Part shown: piece by piece, positions 33,441 through 45,879 of the stretch
Layout: each line of letters starts with the position of its first letter
Position numbering within the stretch: the first letter of the stretch is position 1
Assembly: GCF_964355755.1 (NCBI RefSeq)
Contig: NC_092680.1
Span: forward strand, 8,287,001-8,351,000
Reading direction: 5' to 3'
Origin: Antedon mediterranea
Lineage: Eukaryota > Echinodermata > Crinoidea > Comatulida > Antedonidae
Length of the DNA stretch: 64,000 bases
The notes under the pieces: generated by a model
Database searches by the model: none
What the model saw: only the letters and a program-made list of their open reading frames with translations
What the model was told of the DNA's origin: nothing
Translations under genes and position numbers: made by a program

Positions 33441-33929
33441 CTAGTAGGAGGTAGTTTCGTATCCACCCCTTAAAATTACTTATTACATGGCGTGGGCCTA
33501 CAACATCCTGCAAGCATAACGTTTGAATAAATCGATTATGCTTAGTTTTTCATTTATATTTTATAATCAATTAATAATGTACTGTACTAGCACTCTTCAG
33601 AAATCAATCGCTATTATCTTGTAAATACGACTTGACGATTCGGCCCGTCAACTGGCGCTGTGTTGTTTGTTTTGACAAATAATTACTGTATGTATTGTGA
33701 TAAAGATTCTGTACATGATACCTCTCGTGCTCGAGTCTTATGAAGTTAATAATAATCCGTTCTTAGAGGAAAAAAACGACAAAGTAGGCCTATAGCTTTA
33801 ATTTATTTATTTTTACCAATAAACGGATATCATCACTGATTGTGTAATAACGTTAATTGTCACGATAAAACGGCAACACCGTCGGGATAGTAAGAAATTT
33901 GCAAATCAGAACTTTATTTTATTTTATGT

Positions 33930-34200
33930 CTTTAGGCAATGTGGCCAAGGATTACCAATAGTGAATTAATCACTGTCCTATCAGATAGGTGGTAATCCCC
34001 CTGATACAGGGGCTATTGTGTGAACCAGTTCACCGGGGTAACCCCCTACTCTTTTTCGAATAATGAACTGGGTTTCTTTAAAGTACACACAGGTTATAAC
34101 TGTGTACACTGGACCTACGGTTTATAGTCCTTATCCGAGAAGACTTGTTCCACCACCAGAACCAGGAGCGAGTCGGCCTCGAACTCTGTGATATCTTTCT
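33930..34200. repeat. Dispersed repeat with conserved GGACCTACGGTTTATAG phrase
   Basis: The phrase ACTGGACCTACGG followed by TTATAGTCCTTATCCGAGAA, with CACCACCAGAACC after it, is one I recognise as recurring in unrelated invertebrate sequence, though I cannot name the family. No complete frame. Confidence 0.35.
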
Positions 34201-34538
34201 TAATCTTAGACCTAGACCTACTTGTAATTTGAAAGTTTTGATAAAGTTGTTTGATGTTTTATTGAGATAACTTTACCAACTTTCTGTTGGAGCACAGATA
34301 ACGCTAATTACAGGGAAACATGTTTTTTTAGGTTCGTTTCACCAAATCAAATTGCACTTGATTTTTCAGAGCCTATCAATCAGCTGCTAAGTAGAATCTA
34401 AAACAAAGAACCCGTGTAGGTCTTAATTGATGCTATTTTAAGAAAATTGTGTCAATCAGTAGTTACATTATCTTTTTTTTGTGGATTTTTACTTTTATGT
34501 TAAACCAAAACAACGAAAAGGAATAAAATTACCTTCGT

Positions 34539-34571
34539 GACGTTTCGCCGACAATCTGTCAGCTGCTTCAG
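34539..34571 (-). other. Penelope-like tail with degenerate hammerhead-type core
   Basis: On the minus strand it reads CTGAAGC, a GC-pairing arm, then GAAACGTC. Penelope-like elements carry hammerhead ribozyme motifs (CUGANGA ... GAAA) in their terminal repeats, and CTGA...GAAACGTC is their usual form. The ninth core base is C instead of A, so a functional ribozyme is unlikely. The surrounding sequence (34500-34690) is probably part of the same remnant. Confidence 0.4.
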
Positions 34572-35439
34572 ACTAATGCCTGGGTTGGAATGGTCTGGTT
34601 TTTTGTAAGTGACGCTGAACAGCGCCACCAGCCGTTTGGTTGGTATTGATGGTAGAGCGTCTCCGCTGGCCCCCCTCCTGCTTCAACTTTTTCCAGTTCC
34701 AGTTATGGCTGACTTATGTAAAACCTGGGACGAAGAATTTCTATTATCTTATTTTTAAATATGCACCAAAGCTTCATCATTCGATACGCCTGCAGACGGA
34801 CCCGCGTAGCGACATTATATGTAAATTGCCTATAGTTATAGACCAACTATCGTGGTTAGTAAATATAGAGTTTGTTTATACTTCTAATTCAATTCTATAT
34901 TAAAAATTCTAATTGCCATCTTGTTGAGGGCCTCATAGTCCTCTCAATGTACTCACTAACAAGTAGGGGATATTTTTTAAGGTTAGAGATAATGAATAAT
35001 GAATCGGAACATCATTAGGATCGATTCACTTGACGGTAACTCAATTTTCTTCGTTGGCAATTGTCATGATTTTCACTTTCTGGTGTACATTTTTTGAAAA
35101 GACGAAAGAAAGTGAAGTACCGTAATGTTGACTTAATATTATATATTATAAATACATTTATAACAGTACATTTTATTGGTTATCAGCAGCGGATAACCCT
35201 TGTTATTGATTTTTTTCTTCTATCTTGTTCTTTCTTTCCCAAAATTGTGTTGCAGCTGTATCTCTAATTCTTGTCAACATAACATTATATAACTTTGTCA
35301 AAAGATTGACCTCTAACTGTAGAGATGTACAGGAAACTTTGTTATATGACGTTAGAGTCGCGCAACTTAAGTTACGCGCGATTTATGAAATGTTATGGTT
35401 GCTCATAAATTCTGAACAAAAATGTATTTTTTAATGAAA

Positions 35440-36480
35440 CTCTACGAAAGTGTATTTAATAATATGGAGTAACTTTTGACATGATAAAAATGGCGTGCTA
35501 CGCAAACAATTACGCGAGTACACGTATTTGAAATTTAAAAATTCGCAAAATTAATTTCCAATCAATTTCGCGTAGGCCTACATTTCAGGCCATTTTGAGC
35601 ATTTCAAAAAGTTGCGTTTTGCGCACGCACTTATGTATGCGCACAGCTCGTACAAATCGTAGAAAAATGTTTTTTTTCAATTGATATTTGTTTTTCATAC
35701 CTTCTGTATTAGATTTCATTCATTTTGATGAACTTTGATTGCAAATTAACGACGCACGTGCATGTTAAACTTTAAAACTATACCTATTTTTAATCGGCTA
35801 TAGCTCCTCGCGGGATGGCTGGTTATCCCCATAAATTGTATTATGGAAGCCAATGAGTTGTAGATATCAATTCATGTAAAATTTGTATTTACCGGATGTT
35901 TTTACGTCACCATATGGCCACTCGAATTAAAAAAAAAATTTTTTTTTTCACTTTGTACTCGTTAATCCATTCTAAATGGAGCGCATCGCGCTATTAAATG
36001 CGTTCCTTGTTTTCTCCTAGATTTTAATATGTTCTTTCTCAATCAATTCTTTCTCAAACAATTTTTATTAAGTCATCATATAAAAATATTAGAATAACGT
36101 GAGTTACTTAATTTCATCTATACAGTATATTTTAATCTGTTATATCTCATCGGAATGAAAAGTGACCCACATGATTAAAACGTATTATTGAAGTTGTTGA
36201 ATTGTAGATATGATGAATTCATATACACATTTTGTCTACTGTATCTGATGTCATGACGTCATCATATGGCCAGTTGAATTCAAAATGTCAGATTGTCATC
36301 TCTTTCGTAAAAGTTCGTCGCGTTTTAAAGGGAGAGCGCGCATCTAACTTTTACGTGGCCAAAATTTGTATTAATGCAATTATTTACATAATTATCTTCT
36401 AAAATAGTTAGGACTATCTTTATATGTCAATTTGATGACGTCATCGTGTTAAATTGGATTTAAAAGATGGTTCTTGTAAT
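35440..36480. repeat. Diverged internally repetitive dispersed element
   Basis: Two or three blocks resemble one another. Each has GTTGTAGATAT or TTGTAGATATGATG, then AATTCAT, then GACGTCA or TTACGTCACC, then CATATGGCCA and a (T)TGAATT step: near 35848-35930, near 36195-36280 and in part near 36420-36470. The style matches AT-rich repeat units of other marine invertebrates. No coding frame. Confidence 0.5.
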
Positions 36481-38400
36481 TTCATCTATGAACCACGCTT
36501 TACATGTTGTATGATATGGTACAATTCAGCACTGTAGGGCCTAAACATATTTAATTCATGTCATAGGATGGCATAATAATTGTCGACGTTCTTATATATT
36601 AACGTATGTACACGTTGAATTTCCGCACATAACTCGAACGAGTTCAAATCTAGTTCTATATGTTTCAATTTAAATTATGTCGTCAAACGGAATCTAACGA
36701 GCGAACGGGTTTTCCCCGTAAATATTATTGTTGTGATTTTTGTTAACGATAGGCCTACATAGCGCCATCTAATTACGGATTAGTCTTACGGAGCCATACA
36801 CTGTTATCTTGAGAAACTATACTGGTAGTATATATATTTATATATAAATTATTAGAGTATCCAAATTTAAAAGATCAATTTTTTTTTAATGACGTCATGA
36901 AATATATACAAAAGTAATACAGTATGCAATCTGTCGGCAAAACTGTTTATGATTGACAAGATAAAATCAATTTCAGCTTAATATTTTATCTAGGGTCACA
37001 CATTAAAAAGAAGCAAGGACGGGTGATTTTCACTTTATTAAATCACAGGTCAATAAACCGATATATACCACCTGTTTTAACCGCTTGATGAGTGTTTTTG
37101 ATTTCCCTTTAATTTAAAAAAACTTCTTTCCCTTTTGACTTAATTCGATTTTTATTTGTAATATTTTCGTACCTTCGTCCGTTGATTTGTCATTGTTCTT
37201 AGCCTGTACAAAGGTACTTTTAAGGTAAAGTTTATACCAGTTTACACAAAATATACTTTTTACCGTTGATTACATTAATGACACAGCCCATATAGATATA
37301 TAATTGATATAACTGTTCTCCTTCAGCCACACACAGTTTTTGGCTATGAATAATGTCACAGAGTTGGCTGTAAGAATAGTAAATCGTAAATTAACTACTT
37401 TATTGTTCAAACAATCATCCATGCCCACTTGACTGATTCTAAATAGATTGTGGAAGTATGGGATTACTTCACATCCAACCGACAATTAAGAAAGACACAA
37501 AGTACAAATAACTTATGCGTTTCCAAAATTTTTTAATCATGTGCCATTACCAATTTATGGTTACTTAAGATCTAACTAATCTATCTATCTATCTATCTAT
37601 CTATCAGTGTGTGGATGAAAAGATACCATAGAAACTTAATATTCTGTTCCTAATAAAACACACAAAATGTTGCCGACAAGTAGGTGGATTGACGCTTGGT
37701 TTAAGACCAATTCAAGTGTAAATTCTGTTCAGTAGGGTGTGTTACTTTCAATTACCTCAGAGGATTAGATTGAACTTTTCATTCAACTACTGTGGTTCAA
37801 TCTATCTATCCATCACTTATAATTCTCGTCAAAGTTGTCAGATTTCAGATTAACATTACTGTAGATGGACGTCTTAAGCGGTAAACTAAGAGCAATCAAG
37901 CACATCCCATTTGAAAGCTAAAATGAAATTATGAACTAACTTTTGATATATTATATGTTTGCAATCCTTCGTTCAAACAATCTTGAAGCCACACCAAGTT
38001 GGTTTCTACTGAGAAAATGTTCAGGACTAGGCCTACCATGGTATCCGGAAATTTCTTCAAGTGCTGGAAAATCATCTCCAGTTGAAGATTATCCACATAT
38101 TATTTTTGTTTGAAAAAGATTGTGATTTATGCATTTATAGAATTTGTGATGAAACGATTACAATATCAAACGAATGTAGTATTTTGTTGTTTTATAATGC
38201 CCCCGTCGACAATAATTCGTCAACACGATGAAAATTCGAAACCTTACAGCGCCGCCTATCGATATGTTACTTTTTCAACATGTTGACAATCAGTTAAAAG
38301 GTTCCTACGATATAACTTGAATCAGTTGAAAGTTATGCTTAACCGACTTAAGTTCGCAAATTTGTTTTAAATTTGGAATAATATTTCGGTTGCTCCGTTG
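36481..38400. other. AT-rich intergenic DNA upstream of the Ig gene
   Basis: No gene or element ends were seen apart from a short CTAT microsatellite at 37581-37605. Several weak direct phrases are present, but nothing diagnostic. Confidence 0.5.
37581..37605. repeat. (CTAT)6 microsatellite
   Basis: A perfect tetranucleotide run of six units, preceded by TCTAACTAAT and followed by CAGTGTGTGG. Confidence 0.95.
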
Positions 38401-38405
38401 CATAC

Positions 38406-38412
38406 TATAAAG
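38406..38412 (+). promoter_or_regulatory. TATA-like box upstream of the Ig gene
   Basis: TATAAAG within CATACTATAAAGTATATT, about 260 bp before the ATG. A start site near 38435 would give a 230-nt leader. This is position and sequence only; no initiator or other evidence. Confidence 0.3.
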
Positions 38413-38665
38413 TATATTTTAACGTATTGATGTAGTGTTTGACTGAAAAACAAGCAGTTTTGTTTTTGTGGGTGATTCACGCCACATTTGAACTTGACCA
38501 GTGTATTGCAATCATCACTTGAGGCCGATAAATTCGAATTTCCGAATTTGCTATGCCAATTCGTCGGTGAAACACTCCGGCACCACTGTATTTAGCCAGT
38601 GAATGGTCAAACAAGCAGCATAGACGTACCTAGTTTTGTACTGTATTGTAGCATATACACGAGAG

Positions 38666-40111
38666 ATGCAGAAACATAATATTTTACAAGTGAACCTACG
38701 CAAAATCTGTGTCGTAATATTGTTTAGTTTGGCGAGGACTATAAGCTGTATAGAGTTAGTTACAGGGCCTGAAAGTACGTCCGGTGTTGTTGGACAGTCA
38801 GCACAACTTAACTGCCATGTCAGGAATAAAGATACCATGAACGTTGTCTGGTTTCACGTGGACTCAAAAACATTCATTTCAATTGATACCTACCTAAGTG
38901 TTATTGATCTGGATCGTAGATCACGTTATCATATTAAATCACCACGGGCAGAAGAGGACTTTATACTGTTTATGGATAAAATAAGATTATCGGACGCTGG
39001 AAGTTACCAATGTGGATATCTAGATGGAAATCGTGGATTTAAAATTTTGGCTTCTGGATTGTTAATTGTTCAAAAACCGTTGCTACCAGGCTCACCGTCA
39101 TGCGAGATTAACACGCCAGGAAAGACGGCTGATGTAGGCGATGAAATTACATTAAAATGCGCAGCAACTGGTAACGAGCTTCAACCACTTTTGGTATTGT
39201 ATAGAAACGGAGAACGGCTAAAAGTGGAGGAAAGGTACACTGTTAAATACACACTAACACTGGATGAGACGGACATAGGAATAGAATTTGCATGTGTGCT
39301 TAAAAGCCCAGAGTTTGTAGCACCACGTGTTTGTAGCATGGTACCACTAGTTGTTCGTCCAGAGGTACGAATTGTTCCGGAAAAACAAGAAGTATTCAAA
39401 GGCTCAGACGTGCGCTTTACATGCGATGTTAGTTCCAGTGAAAACATTGTCAGTTACAGTTGGATTCATTTGCCATTATCTGTGTTATTATCCAGAAGAT
39501 ATATAGAAGAAGAAAATGGGCAAGTTTTAAGAATTTTAAACGCCAAATATACAGAGAACAACACGAAGGTCACTTGTCAGGTACGAACCGAATCTGGTTT
39601 AACTTCACGGGCAAACGGGACGCTGCTTGTATACAAACGTCCAAGCGAATTGTACCCGCACTCCACAACACCTAGGCGCGATTTATTAACAGCACAGGAC
39701 AGGTTTAAATCAGACACAAGGAGCCCGAGTTACTATGATGATACCCCAACGATATCATCTCCAGCAGGAACTTCAACAGTGATTCGACCTGTTGTTGCTA
39801 TGCTTGTCGCCGGTGTTGGAGGAATAATATTCTCACTGTTGATAATGACAGCCGTGTTTGTATTTACCAGACATGAAGAACAAGAACTTCTAAAGAAATT
39901 TCCCCATGTTACCATTGAAGTGATGGATAGGCAGCATCGTTCTCATCCGCTTGAGGAGAATTCACTTTCTTTAGGCTCCCGATCTTATTCTCTAAATAAC
40001 CATAATGTACGAGACACTCTACCGGACAAATATCCAGTATTTTTTGACAATCCATCTTTCTCACATTCGCTGGAAAATATCTTTACAGTTGGAACGGAAG
40101 CTCGTGAATAG
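38666..40111 (+). CDS. Single-exon type I membrane protein with three Ig domains
   Basis: The product is a 481-residue protein encoded without introns. The start is the ATG at 38666; the frame extends ten codons upstream but has no ATG there. Residues 1-28 form a signal peptide (basic n-region, then ICVVILFSLARTISC). Ig1 is about 33-136 with Cys50, Trp62 and DAGSYQC ending at Cys116. Ig2 is about 146-230 with Cys165 and Cys210 and lacks the usual Trp. Ig3 is about 233-324 with Cys253, Trp266 and Cys304. NNT (298) and NGT (317) are glycosylation sequons. A Ser/Thr/Pro-rich stalk (327-372) leads to one membrane helix (about 375-400) and an 81-residue tail rich in Ser, with YSLNN and tyrosines but no ITIM or obvious PDZ ligand. 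The V-C2-C2-TM layout resembles nectin/CADM-type adhesion or immune receptors. The ligand is unknown. Lack of introns is unusual for this class; retroposition or lineage-specific intron loss are possible. Confidence 0.9.
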   Translation: MQKHNILQVNLRKICVVILFSLARTISCIELVTGPESTSGVVGQSAQLNCHVRNKDTMNVVWFHVDSKTFISIDTYLSVIDLDRRSRYHIKSPRAEEDFILFMDKIRLSDAGSYQCGYLDGNRGFKILASGLLIVQKPLLPGSPSCEINTPGKTADVGDEITLKCAATGNELQPLLVLYRNGERLKVEERYTVKYTLTLDETDIGIEFACVLKSPEFVAPRVCSMVPLVVRPEVRIVPEKQEVFKGSDVRFTCDVSSSENIVSYSWIHLPLSVLLSRRYIEEENGQVLRILNAKYTENNTKVTCQVRTESGLTSRANGTLLVYKRPSELYPHSTTPRRDLLTAQDRFKSDTRSPSYYDDTPTISSPAGTSTVIRPVVAMLVAGVGGIIFSLLIMTAVFVFTRHEEQELLKKFPHVTIEVMDRQHRSHPLEENSLSLGSRSYSLNNHNVRDTLPDKYPVFFDNPSFSHSLENIFTVGTEARE

Positions 40112-40825
40112 TGTTTTAATTGGGTAATGCTCAGTGATCAAATTAATATAAATGAATTATTCGAAATAGAACAGATTGTAGGTTTACTAAGAAATATGCA
40201 ATATTTGAAGAAATCAAATATATAGATTAAAATAGTTTGTTTATAAATGAGATTGATAAAGAATATGTTATAGTTATTATTATCATTATTATTGAGAGAG
40301 TATAGGATGTTATTAATTTTAAATGCCTACGAAAATGAAAACAGAAAAGTGTTTTTCTCTCTTCAAGTAAGGATTAAAATGAGTTGTTAAGTTGGACGGA
40401 TGTTCGATGTAAGGTCTTGTATCCTGTGTGAAGCCCATTAGTACTAATAGGCCTACATATAAATTAATCTTATGTTTTTAATTTACTTTGTGTACATATG
40501 TAATTTGTGCTTGTCTGCAGGCGTAATGTTCAAAGTGTAAATATAACTTATTGAATTTTGTTCATAATTGATTATTGGATCTGTGATGATTCTTATTATC
40601 TTGTAAAAATCTGTGCAAGAAAGTGTATTTTTAGTTATTTTTGTAAATATTATTTTGACTGGTATAGAGTAATATTGAGGTGGTAAAATCATTATAACGA
40701 CAAAATGGCATTTTTATAAATGACATTTTATATCTAAGTAAAAGTTAGTTGGTTTACTTTATTATGGATTACCTCATGAAGTATTTAATCTGAAGTTAAA
40801 TAAATTGTGGATTTATTTCTCAAGA
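40112..40825 (+). other. 3' UTR of the Ig gene with AATAAA at 40799-40804
   Basis: AT-rich sequence follows the TAG stop. The first canonical AATAAA comes about 690 bp later (GAAGTTAAATAAATTG). Another lies near 41156. No coding frame on either strand. Confidence 0.45.
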
Positions 40826-42050
40826 ATATTAGTTCATCTGAGATATATTTAATTCTAGGTAGGATGGTATAGACACATACATCACATCATTTTGGGAATT
40901 GGGAAAACTATACTGTACTTGCAGTACCTGAACCCTTCAGTCAAACATCGTTAAATATGATTATTATGTATTTTAGTCATGATTTCTTTACTATTAATAC
41001 GTCCCTATCAACAACTATCACGGATATTAGACAAGACATATATACATGCACGGTCACTCTTCTCAACTAATTAATTGTAGTGATAAATCACGTGATTAAC
41101 GTTTTAAGGTGTGACGTTTAACAGTAGATTGGGAAAAAATATCATCAAAATGAATAAAATACATTTTCTATGAGAGCTCACGTTTTGAAGTGATACTGAT
41201 AGGGCCTATAAAGTTTTACTAGAGAGAATGTTTCTTTATTTTGAAAAAAAATACACTTTCCATACATTTTTAGCTAGGTCACAGTCTGGTGACATCGTTG
41301 ATCTTGTTTAATATGCAAGGTGAAGACTTCAATCAATGTATTGTATTTTCATTTCAAAATCAAGAGATAGTTACAGTAAGTGGTCATTGTAATGGTACGT
41401 ACAGAGAAAAAACTTATTGGAAACTGAATTTAAGTAATTTATAGAATTGCAATACATGGTGTTCTATATCTTTAACACTAAAGATATTTTCCTTTAGGAA
41501 GTTCAGACATCACGTTTTCATTAAAGTATTCCCATTAGAAATATGCAAGTTCGTTATCTCTTGTATTTCACACCGCTATAGACAAGATCTGAGTGGAACT
41601 TTTTCAACAAGCCGTTCCAATCTGCGAGTAAACGATCTATAAGTATTGACACCTAAAACAAATTATTAATCTTCATATCCTAACTTTAATCATATTATCG
41701 TAAAATACTATCGGTTTTACTAACTTACTTTAAACATGGAACTTTATAAATAGATGTTTTATTGACCTTTAAATTATACTGACCTCAAAAAATGAAAGCA
41801 CAGTTTGTTAGGTGTCTATAGTTAAAAAGGGTTCCTGTTAGTCGCTAAACTGTTGTCATTTAGGCGTACAGTTGCATTTAATTACCATTGTAATCTGTTT
41901 AAACTTTATAAACCGAATTTCCGAAATAGAAGGAATATATTGAATATACAGCTTCGATTATCTATAATAACAAGAAAGCAACAGAAAACAATATTAAGAC
42001 AAATCAGCTTGTATTATAGAATAAAGGTTCTTTCTTTTGCTATTCTCAAC
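40826..42050. other. Intergenic AT-rich DNA
   Basis: I see no gene, tandem repeat or terminal inverted repeat in this stretch. Confidence 0.5.
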
Positions 42051-42059
42051 CAGTTGTTT

Positions 42060-42600
42060 TTATATTTTCTCAGGTCATCTCTCTCCATCTCATTTTGATT
42101 TTGGCTCTTTTCCTATACCGTATTCCTGTGTGTACATCTATTGTCATAGAGTCTTGCAACGTGGCCTGCCCATCTCCACTTATTAGCAATTGCTTGAAAC
42201 AGATCTGGTTTTTTTTTATCTTGCACTTATTACTTTGCATGGTAAATACTTTGTCCAGCATTTTCCGTTCCATATTTCAACTGAGTTGATCTTAACTTAT
42301 CCTGGTTTTCTCGCTCGGTTAGTCTCAACTTTTCTGATCCGTATGTGATGGCAGGAATAATGCACCGGTCAAACACTGTCTTTCTGAGGCACATTGGTAT
42401 TGATTAGTTGCAGAGGATGTCTTTGAAGCGGCCAAATCCTCGCCATCCTGTTAATTCTGTCTGCAATTTCTTTACTTGGATTTGGTAGGCTGATTGTTTG
42501 TCCAAAGTATTTATGTTTGTTGGCTTTTTTAGTTTCTGTATCGTCAATCACAATGTGTTGGTTTGTGTCGAAATGTCTTGCTTTCTTCATTATTGATCGT
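42060..42600 (-). pseudogene. Decayed non-LTR retrotransposon, C-terminal RT part (RTE-like)
   Basis: Reading the minus strand from about 42590: MKKARHFDTNQHIVIDDTE, then KYFGQTISLPN and KEIADRINR. After frame changes VFDRCIIPAITYGSEK and NMERKMLD follow, and finally NKWRWAGHVARLYDNR near 42180-42140. The order and the KWRWAGHVAR hallmark match the region after the RT domain in RTE-like endonuclease-reverse transcriptase ORFs. At least three frameshifts break it. No 5' domains remain, so this is an old 5'-truncated fragment. Clade assignment is tentative. Confidence 0.72.
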
Positions 42601-43389
42601 AGGATTTATGTAAGCAATTGATTCGTTTTAACTGCTGACTTCCTAGTGTTTTCACATTTTACATTATGTATAATCAGTATGTTTTAGTAGTTTAGTAGTA
42701 GTATAGTACAGTACTAGTTTTGAAAATAAATGTTTTAATCTCAATACTTCTTGTCTTTTCTTGATATTCAAATTATTTTTCAACCCGGGTGTTCTAGTAC
42801 AGACGATTTTATACTCATTATTGTAACATTTTAACGATATTTAACTTCTGATTTATTGTAGTTAGTAATATAAGGTATTGTGTAACAGTATGTAATTGTC
42901 GAAGAGGCTTAAGTGAAACATCAACATTACTGACGACTTTCTACATTAGTAATAATTAGTAGAGTTCTCGATACTTGACATCGACAACTATTTGTATGTA
43001 CCGTATATGGTAGGGTTTTTGCAAATCACTGCTGTAGGCCTAACATTAAGATATCTTATTAACATTTTCAAATGACATCATTACATTTCTAGTCAAATAC
43101 CGGAATAAATAAATGCAATTACTATCCTGATTGAAACATTTAATTATCAATTTAATATCACATAAAGTTACAATAGACATACAATTACATATATGTTAAG
43201 TATAGTTTTTTTAGAAACTCAAAGTGAAACATTCTTTGTTTTCCGTTATAAAATATTCACTTGGGATTTGAATTCCTGTTCTGGAACATTTTATTATCAA
43301 ATCAAACTTTAATTCGATGCGGATTGACGTTTAATAGGCTTATATGTACCATAGGCCTATTCAAGACATTTTTTATATTCAGCTGAATA

Positions 43390-43600
43390 GTAATCTATCT
43401 TTTAACTATAAGGCCCCTACTAAGGGACATTTTCACGACCCAATAAAGTTTCCACTTATAAGAGTGTCTCTATTTTCGCGAGAAAGTTTCCGCTTAATTA
43501 ATTTTATGTTTGCTTACATCGGTATAACCCCTCATTTGCGACAACCCTTTTCAGGAGGGCATTTACCCGTGAAACGGACAAGGGGCAATGTTTAAACATT
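43390..43600. repeat. Possible dispersed repeat (AGGGACATTTTC-type)
   Basis: Short phrases CCCCTACTAAGGGACATTTTC and GGAGGGCATTTACCC, with AAGTTTCC twice, resemble the segments at 19380-19525, 49870-49990 and 51195-51350. Boundaries are not clear. Confidence 0.3.
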
Positions 43601-44075
43601 CAGGCCCTTATGGTTAGCCCCATTCAGAATTCATGTGATTGATACTGTAATTAAACAAATTGCACAGTGGCACCGAGCGTAGGATATTGAACTATTGAAA
43701 ACACCTATGTTATTAACAACAATGAACTGACTCATGACATTATATCCTGTAATACATGAAATACTGAAAGCAAATTTAAAACAGATTACACAGATTGTAT
43801 AGTTATGCTTAGTTTATTGATTGGTACGTATATTCGTGTCTACACTGTTACCCAACCAAAACCGATTATGTTCGGCGATTCTGGTTTCTGCGGTTTACCA
43901 AACCCCTGTCGTTCAGATCGATTCTTAATTTCATCAACTGAAATCGAACGATTCACAAGATTCGACACTATTACTTTATATAAATGTTTGACGTGTGAAA
44001 TTATAGGGTCATGTATTTCACCTTTACTTGGAAATACTCTCTGTTAAAGACCCTGTGACTATTTTGATTTTTTAG

Positions 44076-44113
44076 GCACATTGGAGCTCCAATGACCCCG
44101 GTGAAATCGTGCC
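44076..44113 (+). other. Exon-like 38-nt segment holding a 14-bp perfect palindrome
   Basis: TTTTTTAG precedes and GTAAGTG follows a 38-nt segment that contains ATTGGAGCTCCAAT (44080-44093), a perfect palindrome around a SacI site. GGCAC near its start and GTGCC at its end are also complementary. It may be a microexon or simply a hairpin; no neighbouring exons are recognised. Confidence 0.2.
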
Positions 44114-44119
44114 GTAAGT

Positions 44120-45540
44120 GCAAATGAATTGAAATATAGGTTTTAAGCTTAAGTTTTTCCCTGAAGCGACAATGTAAAAAAGGTTAGATTAAATGAATTA
44201 GGTGTGTTCCCTGCAGCATAAACTTGACAAGATACTTGATTGAGTTGCAACTTAGTTCGGTGACTTACAGATCATTAATCTGATAACGAAGGCTTTATTA
44301 AAGTCATAATGTATAATTAGATTGGACTATAGAAGCAACAAACCTCATATGAATATAAATATAATAATAATGTATTGAACGCTAGTATTGAATACTTGTT
44401 AAAATAAGTTATATGTTTTGGATTTTTTTAAAAAGCAATAATGCGAGGGTCCTGCTTGCAGGAAATGTACATAATTACATTAGATTAAAACATTAATTTT
44501 CTAGTATTATTTTCAATCCATTACCGTAATCGATCAGTGTTGTGCCACAACATTGTAACAGTCCGTGATGTGATGGGATTATCCAATTGATCTAACATAG
44601 ATAGTCATGACGCCAGTAAAGTTGACATTGACATTTTGGTGGATCTGATCTTGTTTTAACCTCTGTCTGTCAAATGACAGGGGATTTTGAATGATCTCAA
44701 AGGTGGTTTTTCTAACACGCCCTAATTATATAGGCCTACTATTATACCTCTGGAGTATTTTATTTTAAAATGTGTCAAGGGCCTCTACATGCGGCATATT
44801 TTAAAACTTTCACTTGCATGTATAAAAATAGACTCTTACGCAGGATGATTGTACGGGTTTTTTGTTTATAGTTTTGATAGTAGGGGGATAGTAGGCCTGG
44901 TGATAAGTACTTGTTTATTTGTTTGATTGATTGATTGATACATACAATTATCAGAGATGTAATAACAGGTGATATATACACCTGAATTGAAATAGAGAGA
45001 ATGAAGAGGAAAATATCAATATCCAAAATCTGAAGGAAATGAAGGACAATGCCTACACTGCATTAAACATATTTGACATGTCTTTTTTGAACAGATAATC
45101 AGCAACTCCGTACTGTTTTTTTGTATATTGGATATGCGAGAGTACAGTAGCTCACTGCGAGGTGTTTGCGAGTGACCAGTCGAATACATTTGACAACCAT
45201 CAATTCAATAGTTTACTCAGATTAGGCCATTCTGGGGCGCTTTCTGAACTGTCTGGTGTTTCAAAGCTCACGTGAATTTGTCCTCGTGAACTGTATAGTA
45301 TATTATGCTGTAGGGCTATGGCTAGAAAGATCTCCATTAGTAATGGATAGCTGCCCAAATAGCGATAAGACCTCGTATCCGCATAAAAAAAATAGTAAAA
45401 GTTCAATCATGGAGAATTTCTGTTTTATAGCTAATATGTATGCCTTTAAATAATACCGTCCATCCTTCCATATTATATAAACTCAGTGAATGGATAGTAA
45501 TCCATACAACACTTTTGTGATTCTTTTGTGAAGAACTAGT
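44120..45540. other. Intergenic DNA, nothing recognised
   Basis: AT-rich. A TTGATTGATTGATTGAT run is present near 44920. No frame or element ends that I can support. Confidence 0.45.
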
Positions 45541-45879
45541 CTGTTCTAGAAAGAGTATTGTTTCAGTTGTTGTTTGAATTAAAAAAATTATTTTCTTTCT
45601 ATTTTGTTTGTGCTTCTTGTTTTTTTACTAATGTTTCTTATACCTGTGTTCTTTGGTCAGTCAAATACATTATGTATGTGGAAACCGTTTATTATTATGA
45701 GGAGGAGTGTTGCAGCGCCCATGTGGCGGCTCTATATTGCTCTGTGCATAACAACTTCGTATCTGTTTGCAGATGGTTTTTTTCATCAAATAAGTTTTAC
45801 TGGATGCTGGAATAGCAAATTGAGCACCATATATTCACAAATTTCTTATGTGGAAATAATCGTATCTTGGAGTAAATCG

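Noticed and set aside
38636-38665. Ten extra N-terminal codons on the Ig receptor
   Set aside because: The frame there opens with TTG, not ATG; the ATG at 38666 gives a proper signal peptide.
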